A DNA stretch of 6,672 bases from Sulfuricella sp. (GTDB lineage Bacteria > Pseudomonadota > Gammaproteobacteria > Burkholderiales > Sulfuricellaceae), in NCBI GenBank assembly GCA_030696235.1, contig JAUYSN010000006.1, positions 1 to 6,672 of the forward strand, given 5' to 3'. The notes under the pieces are model-generated. The model was given only the letters and a program-made list of their open reading frames with translations. It was not told the origin of the DNA and searched no databases. The position numbers were made by a program, and so were the translations under genes. Of the stretch, positions 5,318-6,672 are shown one piece after another. Position 1 is the first letter of the stretch; each line of letters begins with the position of its first letter.

Positions 5318-6615
5318 CTGAAAGCCCTCCAAAGCTTGTATGCATCACCCATCAACCCGAACAGGGAGCGCTTCTCGCGGAAGCTGGAAAATATCTCGCG
5401 TTCCTTGGTTTTCTTGTCCACGCCGTCCACATGCAGCATGGTGTGGGCGGAGCGATTGACCAGTTCGGGATAAGTGGTAAAGAACTGGCGGTTGGAATGG
5501 AAAATCTCCGGCATTTCCTGGTATTTTTTCAGGTCCTTCATGACGAAGCTGTCGTCCAGCCGGCTGCGATATACCGCCAGGTTCGCCGCCGTCATCGCCT
5601 TGCCTTCTTTCACCAGGTCGATCACGGTTTCCGCCGCGATCCGGCCGGTGGTCATGGCCAGGTTGGAACCTTCACGGTGCACCGCGTTGACGAACATGCC
5701 GGAATCGCCGACGATCATCCAGCCGTCGCCGTAGATCCTGGGTATCGCCTTGTAGCCGCCTTCCGGGATCAGGTGGGCGGTGTATTCCTTCATCTCCCCG
5801 CCGGCCAGCAGCGGCTTGATCGAAGGATGGTTCTTCATCTCCTCCAGCAGCGCGTAAGGCGTGGTTTTCTGCTCCTTGAAGTCGGACAGCATGCAGCCCA
5901 CGCCGACGGCGATGGACTCCTTGTTGGTGTAGAGGAAGCCGGTGCCCATCATGCCTTGGGTGATCTTGCCGAACATCTCGATCACCACGCCTTCCTCCTC
6001 GCCGATATTGAAGCGCTCCTGCAGGATTTCCTGCGGCATGAAGTGGATTTCCTTCACCGCCAGCGCCACGTTTTTCGGCTCCAGTTCGGGGTGGAATTCG
6101 GCCTTCTTGGCGAGCAGGGAATTCACCCCGTCAGCCAGGATCACCACGTCGGCGTAAATCGTTCCGCCTTCGCGATCCACCTGCACCCCCACCACCCTGT
6201 TACCTTCGTCCCTCAGCAGGTCGGTGACCGTGGTTTCGCAAATCACCAGCGCGCCCGCCGCCTGCACCTTGGCCGAAAACCACTTGTCGAACTGGGCGCG
6301 GATAATGGTGTAGCGGTTGTACGGCTCCTTGTTGAAGCCGTCGGAACGGTAATGGGTGCCGATAAAGGAATCGTCGTCCAGCACCCACATGCGCTGCTCG
6401 ATGATGTGCCGCTCCAGCGGCGCATCATCGCGGAAATCCGGGATCATCTTCTCCAGCGCATCGGCGTAAAGAATCGCCCCCTGCACGTTCTTCGAGCCGG
6501 CATATTCACCCCGCTCCAGTTGCAGCACCTTCAGCCCGGCCTTGGCCAGGATATAGGCGGCGGCATTGCCGGAAGGCCCGGCGCCGACCACGATGGCATC
6601 AAATTTTTCACTCAT
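5314..6615 (-). CDS. fixC: FixC, flavoprotein-quinone oxidoreductase of FixABCX
   Basis: The 433-aa FAD enzyme is related to electron transfer flavoprotein-ubiquinone oxidoreductase. In FixABCX, NADH electrons entering at FixAB are split: one goes to quinone through FixC and the other goes downhill in potential to ferredoxin through FixX. The Rossmann motif is [12 protein letters not shown] (9-20), with acidic Glu35 in LERGE. The second FAD motif is [19 protein letters not shown] (about 300-318). ILADGVNS (159-166) is the usual third flavoprotein motif. The Fe-S domain that ends mammalian ETF-QO is absent, because FixX supplies it. ATG 6613-6615 is preceded by AGGAG at eight bases. The 57 bp before it hold no obvious promoter, and fixB is expected beyond the window. 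It is full length with no visible defects. Confidence 0.96.
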   Translation of the reverse strand: MSEKFDAIVVGAGPSGNAAAYILAKAGLKVLQLERGEYAGSKNVQGAILYADALEKMIPDFRDDAPLERHIIEQRMWVLDDDSFIGTHYRSDGFNKEPYNRYTIIRAQFDKWFSAKVQAAGALVICETTVTDLLRDEGNRVVGVQVDREGGTIYADVVILADGVNSLLAKKAEFHPELEPKNVALAVKEIHFMPQEILQERFNIGEEEGVVIEMFGKITQGMMGTGFLYTNKESIAVGVGCMLSDFKEQKTTPYALLEEMKNHPSIKPLLAGGEMKEYTAHLIPEGGYKAIPRIYGDGWMIVGDSGMFVNAVHREGSNLAMTTGRIAAETVIDLVKEGKAMTAANLAVYRSRLDDSFVMKDLKKYQEMPEIFHSNRQFFTTYPELVNRSAHTMLHVDGVDKKTKEREIFSSFREKRSLFGLMGDAYKLWRAFR

Positions 6616-6649
6616 GGGTATCTCCTAACCCAGTTAAAAATCTCTTACC

Positions 6650-6670
6650 GCAAAGGACGCAAAGGAACGC
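6650..6670. repeat. Short GCAAAGGA-type repeat at the right edge
   Basis: GCAAAGGAC (6650-6658) is followed at once by GCAAAGGAAC (6659-6668) and GC, a near-perfect tandem unit of nine to ten bases. It lies upstream of the fixC Shine-Dalgarno, probably between fixB and fixC, and runs off the window. Similar CTTTGCG-type strings occur between genes in many bacteria. This may be part of a dispersed repeat. Confidence 0.4.
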
Positions 6671-6672
6671 GA

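Overview
The window looks like chromosome from a nitrogen-fixing betaproteobacterium, probably of the Nitrosomonadales type. This placement is an inference from gene families and order: an RpoS tail followed by a GcvR-type double-ACT protein, lysC next to tRNA-Ser(GCU) and tRNA-Arg(ACG), and a fixC-fixX-ferredoxin cluster. Base composition is moderately GC-rich and even across the coding parts. No transposase, prophage or CRISPR is visible.

Left part (1-1190, + strand): the last 75 codons of rpoS, a perfect 38-bp palindromic terminator, then a gcvR-like gene with a large hairpin about 110 bp after its stop. Middle (1156-2673, - strand): lysC (aspartokinase), tRNA-Ser and tRNA-Arg lie head to tail. 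Each tRNA has its own recognisable promoter. The tRNA-Ser terminator is built partly from the tRNA's own 3' end and lies inside the tRNA-Arg promoter. The lysC promoter carries a perfect 13-bp tandem repeat enclosed by a 7-bp inverted repeat, which looks like an operator. lysC also has an in-frame internal start where known alpha2beta2 aspartokinases begin their beta subunit.

Centre (2674-4638): a 262-bp AT-rich divergent spacer, a 98-aa XRE-type HTH protein (+), a radical SAM protein of unknown substrate (-) that ends only 8 bp from it, and queD (+), divergent from the radical SAM gene.

Right part (4674-6672, - strand): fixC, fixX and a thioredoxin-fold [2Fe-2S] ferredoxin form an operon read leftward, with fixC and fixX overlapping by ATGA. 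By family knowledge FixC and FixX are the quinone-side and ferredoxin-side modules of the electron-bifurcating FixABCX complex that supplies low-potential electrons to nitrogenase. fixA and fixB would be expected beyond the right edge. A short GCAAAGGA-type repeat sits at that edge.

Most of the window is ordinary housekeeping plus a nitrogen-fixation accessory operon. No wholly new system is evident. The most unusual structures are regulatory: the lysC promoter repeat and the nested tRNA terminator/promoter.
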